Positions 1 to 8,725 of a stretch of 44,113 nt of DNA are shown here, in pieces (position 1 is the stretch's first letter; each line of letters opens with the position of its first letter). The position numbers and the translations under genes were made by a program. The notes under the pieces are model-generated. The model did not search any database and was not told the DNA's origin. It worked only from the letters and a program-made list of their open reading frames with translations. This DNA comes from Megamonas sp. UBA1799 (GTDB lineage Bacteria; Bacillota; Negativicutes; Selenomonadales; Selenomonadaceae), in the NCBI GenBank assembly GCA_002319815.1, contig DCFR01000039.1, positions 49,740 through 93,852 on the forward strand, written 5' to 3'.

Positions 1-9
1 GGCCTTTGT

Positions 10-1368
10 TCATGACAGCGTATCAGCAGCATCGGCAACCGCGCCGCCTGGTCTCTCCGCCATATAATACTTTTTCTTCTGTTCATACATAGCCGCATCC
101 GCAGCAATAACAGCCTTTTGAATATCCCGATTGCTGTCCCGCCAGTCAAAACCTACCGAAGCATTGCAATGGATCACCTCGGCCAGCCGGATCACGCGAT
201 CCATGAACTTTGCTCTGGTAATACCGGAACAAATGACCACGAACTCATCGCCGCCGGTACGATAAATTTCCTTCTTCCGGAAAAACCGGGCAATCGTTTC
301 CGCTAAAGAAACAATCATCTGATCCCCGGCCCGATGCCCCTGACTATCATTCACCCGCTTCAATCCATTCAGATCGATATAGGCGACACCCACCGGCTGC
401 AGATGGTCCGCTGCATGCCCCTGCGCCAAATCCCGGGCAAAGGCATTGCGATTCGCTACCCCGGTCATCACATCGCTATAGCTGAGCGCTTCCAGCAAAG
501 ACCGGTTTTCCGCCGCGACCATCGACGCAGAAACGAAATAAGCCAGCGTCATCAGCATGGAATCAAGGTTTTTAATACGATCCGGCGGGGGATTGTCCAA
601 ACCGATAAAACCCGCAATTTTCTCATGCACCAACAACGGCGCGACAATATAGTTATAGACTTTCTGGTCTTGCATCTTTTGCTGCTCTTCCGGATAAAGC
701 TTGCTGACAACGGCAATATCAGGCACACAAACGACCCGGTTCTTTTTGAACTCTTCCATCCAGCGCCCGATAAGGTCCAGCGGCAGAACCGCCGGCTTAG
801 GCGCAACGTCCACCCCGCACCACTCAAAACGATTGTACAGCGAGTGTCCCTGAATCTCAAAAATAAACGCCCGGTCGGCCATCAGATGGTTGCCGATATA
901 ACGCAGCATCTCGCGGATTGCCTGCGGCAGGTCCAGAGAAGCATAAAGAATACGCACTGCTTCCGTCATGACGGTCTCCAACGCCAGCGCCGTGATCAGT
1001 TCCTGGCTCTGCTGCATCTGCTGCGTAATATCGACCGCCATCTCCACCCGTGCTTCGTGCCCCTGATAATGAATAAAAGTATCGGTGAGCTGATGATATT
1101 CATTGAATATCGGATTATACGTATTCCAACGGCAGGTCCCATTGCGAATACCAGCGCCGCCGCAGTCCATACAAGGCGTATCTCTGCGCCGCAGAACCTC
1201 ATAACATTTGCGTCCCTGATAATCCTTCGGTTCCAGATGAAATTTGTGCCGGGCCACCCGGTTCATAAACAACAACGCAAATGTATGCACATCAATTATA
1301 AAGATGCGTTCCTCCAAAACATCGAACAACCCTGGGTCCTGATATTCCGGAACCAACGACCTGCCCAT
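10..1368 (-). CDS. PAS/GAF-GGDEF diguanylate cyclase
   Basis: Predicted to make the second messenger cyclic di-GMP from two GTP. The 452-residue protein starts with a PAS-like segment (about 12-120) containing CYEVLRRRDTPCMDC, a cysteine pair common in PAS domains of anaerobes. A GAF-like region follows (about 140-290) with MADRAFIFEI and GFIGLDNPP. The GGDEF domain (about 300-440) has the catalytic RTGGDEF and the metal/GTP-binding DLNGLKRVND. The allosteric RxxD site normally found just before GGDEF is not intact, since RKKE occupies this stretch. No membrane segment is visible, so it is probably a cytoplasmic sensor; its ligand is unknown. The ATG follows a GGGGGG-type ribosome site. It lies 86 bases past the SCIFF maturase and has its own promoter. 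Confidence 0.93.
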   Translation of the reverse strand: MGRSLVPEYQDPGLFDVLEERIFIIDVHTFALLFMNRVARHKFHLEPKDYQGRKCYEVLRRRDTPCMDCGGAGIRNGTCRWNTYNPIFNEYHQLTDTFIHYQGHEARVEMAVDITQQMQQSQELITALALETVMTEAVRILYASLDLPQAIREMLRYIGNHLMADRAFIFEIQGHSLYNRFEWCGVDVAPKPAVLPLDLIGRWMEEFKKNRVVCVPDIAVVSKLYPEEQQKMQDQKVYNYIVAPLLVHEKIAGFIGLDNPPPDRIKNLDSMLMTLAYFVSASMVAAENRSLLEALSYSDVMTGVANRNAFARDLAQGHAADHLQPVGVAYIDLNGLKRVNDSQGHRAGDQMIVSLAETIARFFRKKEIYRTGGDEFVVICSGITRAKFMDRVIRLAEVIHCNASVGFDWRDSNRDIQKAVIAADAAMYEQKKKYYMAERPGGAVADAADTLS

Positions 1369-1406
1369 AACTTACCCCCCGCAGCTCTCAATCCTTTATT
1401 TTCTAA

Positions 1407-1435
1407 AATATATCGTATCCCCCCGAAAAAAGCAA
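1407..1435 (-). promoter_or_regulatory. Promoter for the diguanylate cyclase
   Basis: On the minus strand a TTGCTT -35 box (1430-1435) and a TATATT -10 box (1407-1412) are separated by exactly 17 bases, about 40 bases before the cyclase start. This suggests the cyclase can be transcribed apart from the upstream SCIFF genes. Confidence 0.6.
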
Positions 1436-1454
1436 CCTGTTTTCCTGTCCGGAC

Positions 1455-2807
1455 TTATTCCAAAGCCAACGAAGCCTGTACCATAATAGCGCATTCCAGC
1501 CGCTTTTTCTGGATTTCACAGCCAACCTCATAAGGCTCGCGAATATTTCCATGGAAAAGATCGGCATTCGCATGGCAGCCGCCGCTGCAGAAAAATCTGG
1601 CCCAGCAATCGCGGCATTTCGGTTTATTCAACACATGCGACTCGCGGAAATAACGCGGCAGCTCATGATCTTCAACGCCCGTAAAAACAGTGCCCAACCT
1701 ATATTTTTTGCGGCCAACAAATTGATGGCACGGATACAAATCGCCATTCGCCGCCACGGCATAATATTCATGCCCAGCGCCGCAGCCGGCCAAACGTTTG
1801 GCCACACAGGGCCCATTGGAAAGGTCCATATTGAAATGGAAAAAGAAAAAGCCCCGGCCTTCCCGGTGCCGTTCCAGATAAACCGCCGTCAGGCGATCAT
1901 ATTCCGCAAAAATACGCGGCAGTTCCGCCTCCGTAATGCCATACGGCGCATCCTTTGCCACCACCGGTTCCACGGAAAGAATATCAAAGCCGGCATCCGC
2001 CATGGAAAGAACATCATCCGTAAAATCCAGATTATACTTGGTATACGTACCGCGCATATAATAATTCTGATCGTTTCGGGAAGCAACAAACTTGCGAAAA
2101 TTCGCCACACAGCGATCATAGGTGCCGTTGCCGCCGGCATCTGGGCGCATGCGGTCATGGACTTCCTTACGGCCGTCCATACTCAGCACCAGACTGACAT
2201 TATTATCATTCAAAAACTTGATGTTTTCATCATTCAGCAGCATCCCGTTCGTCGTCAGCGTCAATTTAAACTCTTTGCCGGTTTCTTGTTCACGGCGGCG
2301 CACATAAGCCGTTACGTGTTTCACCACCGGCATATTCACCAGCGGCTCGCCGCCAAAGAAGTCAACCTCGCAATGCTTACGCGGCCCGCTGTGCTCAATA
2401 ATATATTCAATCGCCGCTTCGCCGACTTCCTTGCTCATGAGTTCACGGTCACCGCCATATTCGCCGGTATCCCCAAAGCAATATTTGCAGCGCAGATTAC
2501 AATCATGCGCCACCATGAGACACATGGATTTTACAATGCCTTCCTCAGCAAATGTCGGCGGAACATCAATATCCGGCGCAAACAGTTCCTTGGCCGCTAT
2601 CAGAGCATGCAGCTCATCGAGCGATTCCCTGATGTCCGCCGCCGGATAAACATCCTGCAGTCGGGACACCACAGCCGCATCATTATTGCCATCAAATGTA
2701 TCCATGATGTCATAGATCATCTTATCAATCACATGTACCGCCCCGCTGTTGATGTCGAGCAGAATATACATGCCGTTTTGCTGAAATTTATGAATTTTTT
2801 CCTTCAT
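1455..2807 (-). CDS. scfB: Radical SAM/SPASM thioether-forming SCIFF peptide maturase
   Basis: A 450-residue radical-SAM enzyme predicted to install thioether (sactionine-type) crosslinks in the adjacent six-cysteine SCIFF peptide, as shown for the CteB family. Residues 1-85 form the peptide-recognition part, with the family-like opening FQQNGMYILLDINSGAVHVI. The radical SAM cluster motif is C103-x3-C107-x2-C110 (CNLRCKYC), followed by FFGGEPL. The C-terminal SPASM region (about 345-440) carries CGAGHEYYAVAANGDLYPCH, then CRDCWARFFCSGGC and a last cysteine, binding auxiliary 4Fe-4S clusters. An in-frame start 36 bases upstream exists, but the chosen ATG at 2807 has AAGGAGATATGT before it and matches family length. 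It follows the precursor gene on the same strand, with a hairpin between them. Confidence 0.95.
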   Translation of the reverse strand: MKEKIHKFQQNGMYILLDINSGAVHVIDKMIYDIMDTFDGNNDAAVVSRLQDVYPAADIRESLDELHALIAAKELFAPDIDVPPTFAEEGIVKSMCLMVAHDCNLRCKYCFGDTGEYGGDRELMSKEVGEAAIEYIIEHSGPRKHCEVDFFGGEPLVNMPVVKHVTAYVRRREQETGKEFKLTLTTNGMLLNDENIKFLNDNNVSLVLSMDGRKEVHDRMRPDAGGNGTYDRCVANFRKFVASRNDQNYYMRGTYTKYNLDFTDDVLSMADAGFDILSVEPVVAKDAPYGITEAELPRIFAEYDRLTAVYLERHREGRGFFFFHFNMDLSNGPCVAKRLAGCGAGHEYYAVAANGDLYPCHQFVGRKKYRLGTVFTGVEDHELPRYFRESHVLNKPKCRDCWARFFCSGGCHANADLFHGNIREPYEVGCEIQKKRLECAIMVQASLALE

Positions 2808-2893
2808 ACATATCTCCTTAAAATTTGAAATCATTGCTCTCACAGCGCTTTTTACCCAGCACTGTCGAAAAACAGATCCTCGTATTCATTACG

Positions 2894-2920
2894 AAAAAAG
2901 CCCTCCCGTAAGGGAAGGCT
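2894..2920 (-). terminator. Intercistronic hairpin between scfA and scfB
   Basis: On the minus strand a 9-bp stem (AGCCTTCCC / GGGAGGGCT, one G-T pair, loop TTAC) is followed by six T. It sits just after the SCIFF stop codon and about 90 bases before the maturase. As a partial terminator it would give many precursor transcripts and few maturase transcripts. Confidence 0.8.
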
Positions 2921-2927
2921 TTTCTGC

Positions 2928-3065
2928 TCATTTCTCGCAAACCTGATTGCCTACCGTGCAGGATGTCTTGCAGGCCGACTGGCAGGATGCCTGGCATTCG
3001 CCGCAGCCGCCTGTATGAACCGTGCGCTGCAAAGACGGCTTGTTCACTGTCTTAATGTGCTTCAT
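2928..3065 (-). CDS. scfA: Six-cysteine SCIFF ribosomal peptide precursor
   Basis: The peptide is exactly 45 residues long, starts MKHIKTVNK, and holds six cysteines at positions 21, 24, 28, 32, 36 and 43 (CGECQASCQSACKTSC, then TVGNQVC). This is the defining pattern of the SCIFF (six cysteines in forty-five) family of ribosomally made, thioether-crosslinked peptides. Cysteine sulfurs are expected to be joined to a nearby residue, classically a threonine, by the downstream maturase. The ATG follows GAGGAGGTCATGAA, a strong ribosome site. The biological role of SCIFF peptides is not established. The gene is short enough to be missed by length-filtered gene calling. No export or protease gene lies next to it. 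Confidence 0.95.
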   Translation of the reverse strand: MKHIKTVNKPSLQRTVHTGGCGECQASCQSACKTSCTVGNQVCEK

Positions 3066-3106
3066 TTCATGACCTCCTCACTGTTCAGGATACATGCTTG
3101 TCCTCT

Positions 3107-3135
3107 ATTCTACCTTTTTTTTGGCGTCTGTGCAA
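3107..3135 (-). promoter_or_regulatory. Promoter of the SCIFF gene
   Basis: TTGCAC (3130-3135) and TAGAAT (3107-3112) on the minus strand have a 17-base spacer. The promoter lies inside the last codons of the upstream secreted-protein gene, so the peptide can be expressed independently of that operon. Confidence 0.65.
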
Positions 3136-4471
3136 GTGTTCCCGTATCGGTCGGCGCTAAAATCAGCCGCACCGGCAGATTAGACGCACCAGGAGGAGAA
3201 TACTCAAAACTCAGCGCCGATGAACCGCCGTAAACGCCCAGATTCGCCAGCTCTGTCCCCGGTGTCAAAAATGCCATGCCATTCTGTCCGGCTGCCGGTC
3301 CATTCACGGCAGCCTTATCGCCAAAAAATGGCTGCCCATCCGGTGTCAGGAGCAATTTCGATATACCGGAAACCCCGACTTCAACCCGCATCGCCCCGGT
3401 ATAAGTCCCGCCCAACGGACTCAGATAATATTGCGCTCCCCGCTTGCCGGCCATCGGGATTTCAATCCGGTATAATACGCCGTAATTGCCATAATTAACA
3501 ACGCTGCTGCCGTCAGTAGCATCAATTCCCGTGCGATATGCATCGATATGATTGTCACCGATCGGAATGTACACAATGCCGTCACGGTCAGGATTATACG
3601 GACGAATACTGCTGATAATACGATCCATCCCGGTGAAAGTGCCCCGCAAACGCTGCGCATCCTTGGGCAAAACCGAAGCCGTCTGGATAAACTCATAAGG
3701 ATTATCAGCAGCCGGATACATAATCACTGATACCTTGACCGGCACGGAAGACGAAAAATCATAGACACCATAAACCAGCTGCCCCGGCTGCAGCGTCGTC
3801 GTCTCCATTTTTGCCTGCAGCAGCCGCTTGCCGCCAGCGCCGATATAGAGAACATCATTGAGTTTGGTATCAAAGTATTCAATCTGCGTGCTCCGCCCGA
3901 CGGCCAGATAATCACTGCCCGGCTGGCTCATGCCCCCGCGCGTGACATGCACTATCGCATACTGATCGCTGGTGTTTTCCAGAACCACCGCTACTTTGCG
4001 CGCCGATGAAGAATCATTCAAATGATAAAAAAGGATACGGGCATCCCCCTTCACCGTATCAGAATAAAGAATCCCCGGCTTCTTGACATATTCCGGACTG
4101 TCCGAAAACAGCAGCGTCCCGCCGACATCTACCGCTTCCACCGGCCAAAGATGCATCGGTTCGGTCGTACTGACCGCCGTCGTATCATCGGCTGGCAGCG
4201 CCGGCGGCAAACTGCCGGCAGCAGGCGTCGTTGACGCTTTTTGTTCCGCCGTATTCTCAGGTATTGCCTTAGTTCCCGTTGCATTGACAGGACTGCCTGC
4301 ATCCGCTGCAGGCGGCAACGGAGTTGAAACCGATGCCGCCTGCGCCCGGCGTTCTGTGCTCACCACTGTCGTCGAAGTAAAATCCGCGCCATGCCGCGCT
4401 TCTGAAACAACCGTCCATCCCATTGCAATGCCGCCTGCTAACAAACAGGCCGCGAGTCTTTCCCATTTCAT
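3110..4471 (-). CDS. Secreted protein of unknown function
   Basis: Not recognised as a characterised family. The 453-residue protein has an N-terminal export signal (MKWERLAACLLAGGIAMGW followed by a polar region). A low-complexity Ala/Thr/Pro-rich stretch follows (about residues 30-105), typical of an extracytoplasmic linker. The remaining globular part is rich in beta-type sequence (for example LLFSDSPEYV, YHLNDSSSARKVAVVLENTS and GGTYTGAMRVEVGV). No catalytic motif is evident. It begins 21 bases after the polysaccharide deacetylase stop on the same strand, so it is probably co-expressed and acts at the cell envelope. A role in cell-wall or polymer handling is inference from context only. 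Confidence 0.8.
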   Translation of the reverse strand: MKWERLAACLLAGGIAMGWTVVSEARHGADFTSTTVVSTERRAQAASVSTPLPPAADAGSPVNATGTKAIPENTAEQKASTTPAAGSLPPALPADDTTAVSTTEPMHLWPVEAVDVGGTLLFSDSPEYVKKPGILYSDTVKGDARILFYHLNDSSSARKVAVVLENTSDQYAIVHVTRGGMSQPGSDYLAVGRSTQIEYFDTKLNDVLYIGAGGKRLLQAKMETTTLQPGQLVYGVYDFSSSVPVKVSVIMYPAADNPYEFIQTASVLPKDAQRLRGTFTGMDRIISSIRPYNPDRDGIVYIPIGDNHIDAYRTGIDATDGSSVVNYGNYGVLYRIEIPMAGKRGAQYYLSPLGGTYTGAMRVEVGVSGISKLLLTPDGQPFFGDKAAVNGPAAGQNGMAFLTPGTELANLGVYGGSSALSFEYSPPGASNLPVRLILAPTDTGTLAQTPKKR

Positions 4472-4492
4472 AAATTCAAAAAAACCTCCTGC

Positions 4493-5362
4493 TTATGAAT
4501 TACGATGCTGTTCAATGCCCAGATGGGCAAACAACTCCGCCTTGAACAACCGCAGCCGGAACTCCATCAACCCGAAGCGAGGCCGGGGAATATTCGTCCG
4601 CTGCATAAGATATGGATTGGTTTCAAACGTATTAAATCCCGCGTCGCCAGTTACAGCTGCCAGATATTCATTCTGCTGCAGCATCGACGGCAAATGATCG
4701 TCATACGCGCCGTTCGGATAGGAAAATCCGAAAATCGTATGAATACCATTCCATTCCAAAATTAATTTTGATAACTTCATTTCGTCATTGGCCTGCGCAT
4801 CATCCAGCGTCGTCAACGGTTGATGATTTGCCGTATGACTGCCAATCTCAATGCCACGCTCCTGCATATCCCGAAGCTGGTCCCAGGTCAGATACCCCGG
4901 CTGCCCGATATCATTGGTAACCATGAACAGCGTCGCTTTCATTCCCCGTGATTCCAAGACCGGCAACATGGTTGTATAGTTATCTTCATAACCGTCGTCA
5001 AACGTGATGATAATCGGCCGGTCCGGCAGTTCCTGCTTTCCCTTCCTGGCCCGCAAAAAATCCAGCAGTGAAATCGGCGTATAACCGGCTTCCAGTAAAT
5101 AGTCCATCTGCGCGGTAAACTTTTTTACCGGCACTGTATAAACATCATCTGTTTCATCATTCACCTTGTGGTATTCCAGAATTGGAACGCCAGCCGGCGT
5201 AATCAGTACCAGGCAAAAAAACAGAATGGCCAAGATGCCTGCTCCATAATAACAAATCCGATATTTCAAACTAGTCCCCTTAAGAGACATATCAAGAAAG
5301 GTCATATTTGTAGCTTTTTCAATAAAACTCCGCTTGTCTTTCGTCAGTTCCTTCACCCTCAA
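4493..5362 (-). CDS. Membrane-anchored polysaccharide deacetylase (NodB fold)
   Basis: Predicted metal-dependent deacetylase of N-acetylated surface polysaccharide or peptidoglycan. The NodB signature is clear: the catalytic/metal motif ITFDDGYEDNY and the zinc-binding SHTANHQ (HxxxH), with MKATLFMV between them. One membrane segment near residues 36-55 (GAGILAILFFCLVLI) is followed by the periplasm-facing domain starting PILEYHKVND, a common lead-in of this family. Length is 289 residues. The start overlaps the whiA stop as ATGA, indicating translational coupling. A shorter start at residue 19 is possible. The secreted protein downstream is probably its partner in envelope work. Confidence 0.9.
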   Translation of the reverse strand: MRVKELTKDKRSFIEKATNMTFLDMSLKGTSLKYRICYYGAGILAILFFCLVLITPAGVPILEYHKVNDETDDVYTVPVKKFTAQMDYLLEAGYTPISLLDFLRARKGKQELPDRPIIITFDDGYEDNYTTMLPVLESRGMKATLFMVTNDIGQPGYLTWDQLRDMQERGIEIGSHTANHQPLTTLDDAQANDEMKLSKLILEWNGIHTIFGFSYPNGAYDDHLPSMLQQNEYLAAVTGDAGFNTFETNPYLMQRTNIPRPRFGLMEFRLRLFKAELFAHLGIEQHRNS

Positions 5363-6285
5363 TTTTCCTCAGTTGCCAGCTCCGTAAGCTTCCGCAGTCG
5401 ATGATTGACCCCGGACCGCCCGATTCCCAAAAGAACCGCCAGCTCTGCTAAAGTAGCATCCGGGTGTGCCAAGCGGACTTCCGCTGCCATCCGGAGCGGC
5501 GGCGGAAGTTTCTCCAGCCGTCCGGCAGCAGCCAGGGCGCGTATCCCCATAATTTGTTTCCCGGCGGCATCGACGGTTTTCTGCAAATTCGCCGTCTCAC
5601 AGTTCACCAGCCGGTTAACCTGATTGCGCACTTCCTTCACATTACGTGTTACTTCAAAAGCCTCGGTCGCTTCTTCTGCCTGCATCAGTCCCAGAAAATC
5701 AACGATTGCATCGCTTTCTTTCAAATAAACGACATAGGCTTCCTTGCGGTCGGTCAGTCCCGCCGGCATATCCAACCGCCGCAAAAGCGCCGCCAACAGT
5801 TCGGCAAACTGATAATTGCCGCTCACCAGTTCCAGATGATAACCAGCCTCCGGCCGGTTCACGCTGCCGCCGCCTAAAAAAGCACCTCGCAGGTACGCAA
5901 CCCGGCAGCAGGAACGGCGCAGCAGTATTCCGCCGCGGGCAGCCGTTGGCATGCTGTCCGCCAGCATTCCCAACTCGCGCAGCAGCCATTCGACCACCGG
6001 CGACGGCACCACCCGCACCGTATAACTATTTTTTTTCTTCAGCCGCCGCGAACGGCTCACCGTAATTTCCGTGTGCACCGGACCGGCATCTTTCAAAAGC
6101 ACCAGCACCTTGCGGGCAACCGCCGCATTTTCCGTGGTGAAGCTGATGCCCAGAGCATGCTTCGGCCCCAGCGTAATAGCCGCGCCCATGCGCAACAAAG
6201 CCGCCAGTTCTGCCTTGCGGCAATGTGGTTCATCATACATAAGCCGCGCCAGCTCATTTTTTACCTCAGTGGCAAAGGATGGCAT
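5359..6285 (-). CDS. whiA: DNA-binding protein WhiA
   Basis: A 308-residue WhiA homologue. The N-terminal two-thirds resembles a degenerate LAGLIDADG homing-endonuclease fold (CCRVAYLRGAFLGGGSVN is a conserved family segment). The C-terminal helix-turn-helix (ATLAELAVLLGIGRSGVNHR) binds DNA. In actinobacteria WhiA controls sporulation genes; in Firmicutes it influences chromosome segregation and cell division. It completes the conserved rapZ-yvcK-whiA cluster on the minus strand, with the unusual addition of a deacetylase gene overlapping its stop codon. Start and length agree with the family. Confidence 0.97.
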   Translation of the reverse strand: MPSFATEVKNELARLMYDEPHCRKAELAALLRMGAAITLGPKHALGISFTTENAAVARKVLVLLKDAGPVHTEITVSRSRRLKKKNSYTVRVVPSPVVEWLLRELGMLADSMPTAARGGILLRRSCCRVAYLRGAFLGGGSVNRPEAGYHLELVSGNYQFAELLAALLRRLDMPAGLTDRKEAYVVYLKESDAIVDFLGLMQAEEATEAFEVTRNVKEVRNQVNRLVNCETANLQKTVDAAGKQIMGIRALAAAGRLEKLPPPLRMAAEVRLAHPDATLAELAVLLGIGRSGVNHRLRKLTELATEEN

Positions 6286-6318
6286 AACCTTACCCCCGTT
6301 TCGCCGTCGCCTGCCGAA

Positions 6319-7665
6319 CTATTTCATTGACGTATCGGAAAAATAATAATCTTTTAAATTCGCATTAGACTGCAGTCCGTAAATCATTTTCATCACGCTG
6401 CGCGTAAGTTTATCTGGATCGTGGTGACCGCCGTCCGTACTACTGATCAGATCTGCTTGTACAAAGCCGACCCCCAGCGCATTCAGCGCTTCCTTATCCA
6501 CCCGTACCGGGTAAGCGCCTTTCGCCGCGTAACTTTCAATACATTCCGGCGGCAAGGGGGCAGAATTTACCAGAACATAATCAATGACGCCCTTGCCCGC
6601 ATGTTCCTGAATCGCTTTCACATGCATAGATGCGGTATACCCATCCGTCTCACCCGGCTGCGTCATAACATTGCAGATGTAGATTTTTATAGCCCGGCTA
6701 TGCCGTAAAGCTGCGGCCATCCCATCGACCAGCAGATTCGGCATAATGCTCGTATAAAGGCTGCCCGGCCCCAGAATCACCGCGTCGGCATCGCGAATCG
6801 CCTCAATGGCCGACTGCACCGCCGGAACATGCGCCGGATAAAGGCGCACCCGACGAATATGCTTCTTAACTTCCGGTATATGAGACTCGCCCTGCACGAC
6901 CGTGCCGTCGGACATCGTTGCATCCAGCCGCACATGCTCGGTACTGGCCGGCAAAACCCGTCCCTTAACAGCCAGGACCTTAGACGATTCCTTGAGCGCC
7001 TTTTCCATATCGCCGGTCACTTCGCTCATCGCCGCAATAAACAAATTGCCAAAACTATGCCCGGCCAGCTCGCTCGTCCCACCAAACCGATACTGAAAAA
7101 GTTTCTCCATCAGCGGCTCCGTATCGGCCAACGCTACCAGACAATTGCGCAGATCTCCCGGAGGAATAATCCCTAGTTCCTCCCGCAGCCGTCCGGATGA
7201 ACCGCCGTCATCGGCAACGGTCACCACGGCCGTCACATTGCTCGTCGCTTCTTTTATGCCCCGCAGGAGCACTGATAAACCATGCCCGCCGCCAATGACC
7301 GTAATCGCCGGACCTTTCCCCAGCAAACGTTTTTCGTAAATGAGATCCACCAAGCGACCGGAATCTTCCGGCAGCAGCACCGTAATCACCGACCGAATGA
7401 CGAACCGCGTCGCCAGCAGCATAATCGCCAGACCGACAACTACGACCGCCGTGCCGACCAGCGCTGTCGCCGTATAATCATAGCTTCCCTTCCACGTATA
7501 AACAAATCGGAAAATCGCTTCTTCAATATGATCCAGATACTTATAATTGAAAATCAGCGCTAAACCGAGACTCACCAACATCACGCCGGCCGCAAACAGC
7601 AGCAGCCAACGCTTAAAACGCATACCCGGATACAACCATTTCAAAAGATGCATATATCCTGTCAA
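6319..7665 (-). CDS. yvcK: YvcK/CofD-like gluconeogenesis factor
   Basis: A 448-residue protein of the YvcK (GlmR/MgfK) family, which binds UDP-sugars and adjusts central carbon flow into cell-wall precursors. The signature stretches are ITVIGGGHGLSVLLRGIK, TVADDGGSSGRLREELG and IPPGDLRNCLVALAD, with ILGPGSLYTSI and CNVMTQPGET near the ligand site. Unlike the shorter B. subtilis protein, this one has an N-terminal extension with two membrane segments (about residues 20-40 and 62-85), so the domain is tethered to the membrane. It lies between rapZ (9 bases upstream) and whiA (33 bases downstream) in one operon. Confidence 0.96.
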   Translation of the reverse strand: MTGYMHLLKWLYPGMRFKRWLLLFAAGVMLVSLGLALIFNYKYLDHIEEAIFRFVYTWKGSYDYTATALVGTAVVVVGLAIMLLATRFVIRSVITVLLPEDSGRLVDLIYEKRLLGKGPAITVIGGGHGLSVLLRGIKEATSNVTAVVTVADDGGSSGRLREELGIIPPGDLRNCLVALADTEPLMEKLFQYRFGGTSELAGHSFGNLFIAAMSEVTGDMEKALKESSKVLAVKGRVLPASTEHVRLDATMSDGTVVQGESHIPEVKKHIRRVRLYPAHVPAVQSAIEAIRDADAVILGPGSLYTSIMPNLLVDGMAAALRHSRAIKIYICNVMTQPGETDGYTASMHVKAIQEHAGKGVIDYVLVNSAPLPPECIESYAAKGAYPVRVDKEALNALGVGFVQADLISSTDGGHHDPDKLTRSVMKMIYGLQSNANLKDYYFSDTSMK

Positions 7666-7674
7666 ACCTCTCTG

Positions 7675-8577
7675 TCAGCATTCCTCACGTACATGCTCGC
7701 GCACATCATTTTTCATAAGATCACGGTGCTCCAGTGTTGCCTGATAGCCCCGGGTTCCCAAAAAATCAAAAATATGCTTCGCAATATACACCGAACGATG
7801 CATACCGCCCGTACAGCCGACGGCAATCACCAACTGGCTTTTGCCCTCTTTAATGTACTGCGGAATAAGAAAATCAATCATAGCATCAAGTTTAGCCTCA
7901 AATTCCTGTGTCACCGGCCATTGTTCAATATACTCCGCTACCTCCGGAACCACGCCGCTTTTATGCCGCATGGATTCGATATAAAATGGATTTGGCAAAA
8001 AGCGCACATCCAGCACCATATCCGCATCCAGCGGCATTCCAAACTTAAAGCCAAACGAAAGCACATTGATACCCATCTTTTCGCCGTCACTGTTGCCAAA
8101 CAGGCGGACTATTTTTTCCTTAAGCTCATTTTTTTTGAGTTCCGACGTATCTATGATATACGTCGCCTTGGCCCGAACCGACGCCAGCCGTTCCCGCTCC
8201 TTGGTGATTCCCTCCGTAATCCGGGAACTCGGCGCCATCGGGTGACGGCGGCGCGTTTCCTTATACCGGCGGATAATCGCGGCATCCGATGCATCCATGA
8301 ACAGAAGCTCATACTCCTGATCATCGCGATCCATATCCTCCAGTACATGCACGAAGGTATCAAAGAATTCGCGGCTGCGCGTATCTACAACCAGCACAAC
8401 TTTGCCGACATGTCCGGCCGAATGCGAGCACAACTCCGCGAATTTCGGAATAAACACCGGCGGCAGATTGTCCACACAAAAATAACCGAGATCCTCAAGA
8501 TGCCGACACGCCTGCGTCTTACCGCTGCCGGACATACCGGTAACAATCAGCAGGCGAAAAGCTTCTTCTTTTTCCAT
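7675..8577 (-). CDS. rapZ: RapZ/YvcJ nucleotide-binding protein
   Basis: A 300-residue P-loop protein of the RapZ family. The Walker A motif GMSGSGKT lies near residue 14, followed by DLGYFCVDNLPP, a family hallmark. The C-terminal domain carries AVGCTGGMHRSVYIA. In E. coli RapZ guides RNase E to the small RNA GlmZ and so controls glucosamine-6-phosphate synthase; in Firmicutes YvcJ hydrolyses GTP/ATP and affects competence. Which role applies here is not visible. It is the first gene of the rapZ-yvcK-whiA operon, with GGAGGTGGG just before the ATG and a good promoter upstream. Confidence 0.97.
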   Translation of the reverse strand: MEKEEAFRLLIVTGMSGSGKTQACRHLEDLGYFCVDNLPPVFIPKFAELCSHSAGHVGKVVLVVDTRSREFFDTFVHVLEDMDRDDQEYELLFMDASDAAIIRRYKETRRRHPMAPSSRITEGITKERERLASVRAKATYIIDTSELKKNELKEKIVRLFGNSDGEKMGINVLSFGFKFGMPLDADMVLDVRFLPNPFYIESMRHKSGVVPEVAEYIEQWPVTQEFEAKLDAMIDFLIPQYIKEGKSQLVIAVGCTGGMHRSVYIAKHIFDFLGTRGYQATLEHRDLMKNDVREHVREEC

Positions 8578-8609
8578 ATTCCCACCTCCGTGAAAATGAA
8601 TACTCTATC

Positions 8610-8638
8610 ATTATAGAAGAAAGCCATCCAAACTGCAA
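8610..8638 (-). promoter_or_regulatory. Promoter of the rapZ-yvcK-whiA operon
   Basis: TTGCAG (8633-8638) and TATAAT (8610-8615) are spaced by 17 bases on the minus strand, about 30 bases before the rapZ start. It probably drives five genes: rapZ, yvcK, whiA, the deacetylase and the secreted protein. Confidence 0.7.
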
Positions 8639-8725
8639 ATCGCTGCCCTCCCCCCCGCAGCGCGCCAGCCATAACGCATCAGCCTGCAGCTATCAACAGC
8701 ATTTACAAAAAATGGCTTCTTTTTC

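Noticed and set aside
334..2828. Long plus-strand open frames (399 and 425 codons) opposite the cyclase and the SCIFF maturase
   Set aside because: They are antisense to two proteins with complete family motifs, have basic, low-complexity translations, and lack ribosome sites.
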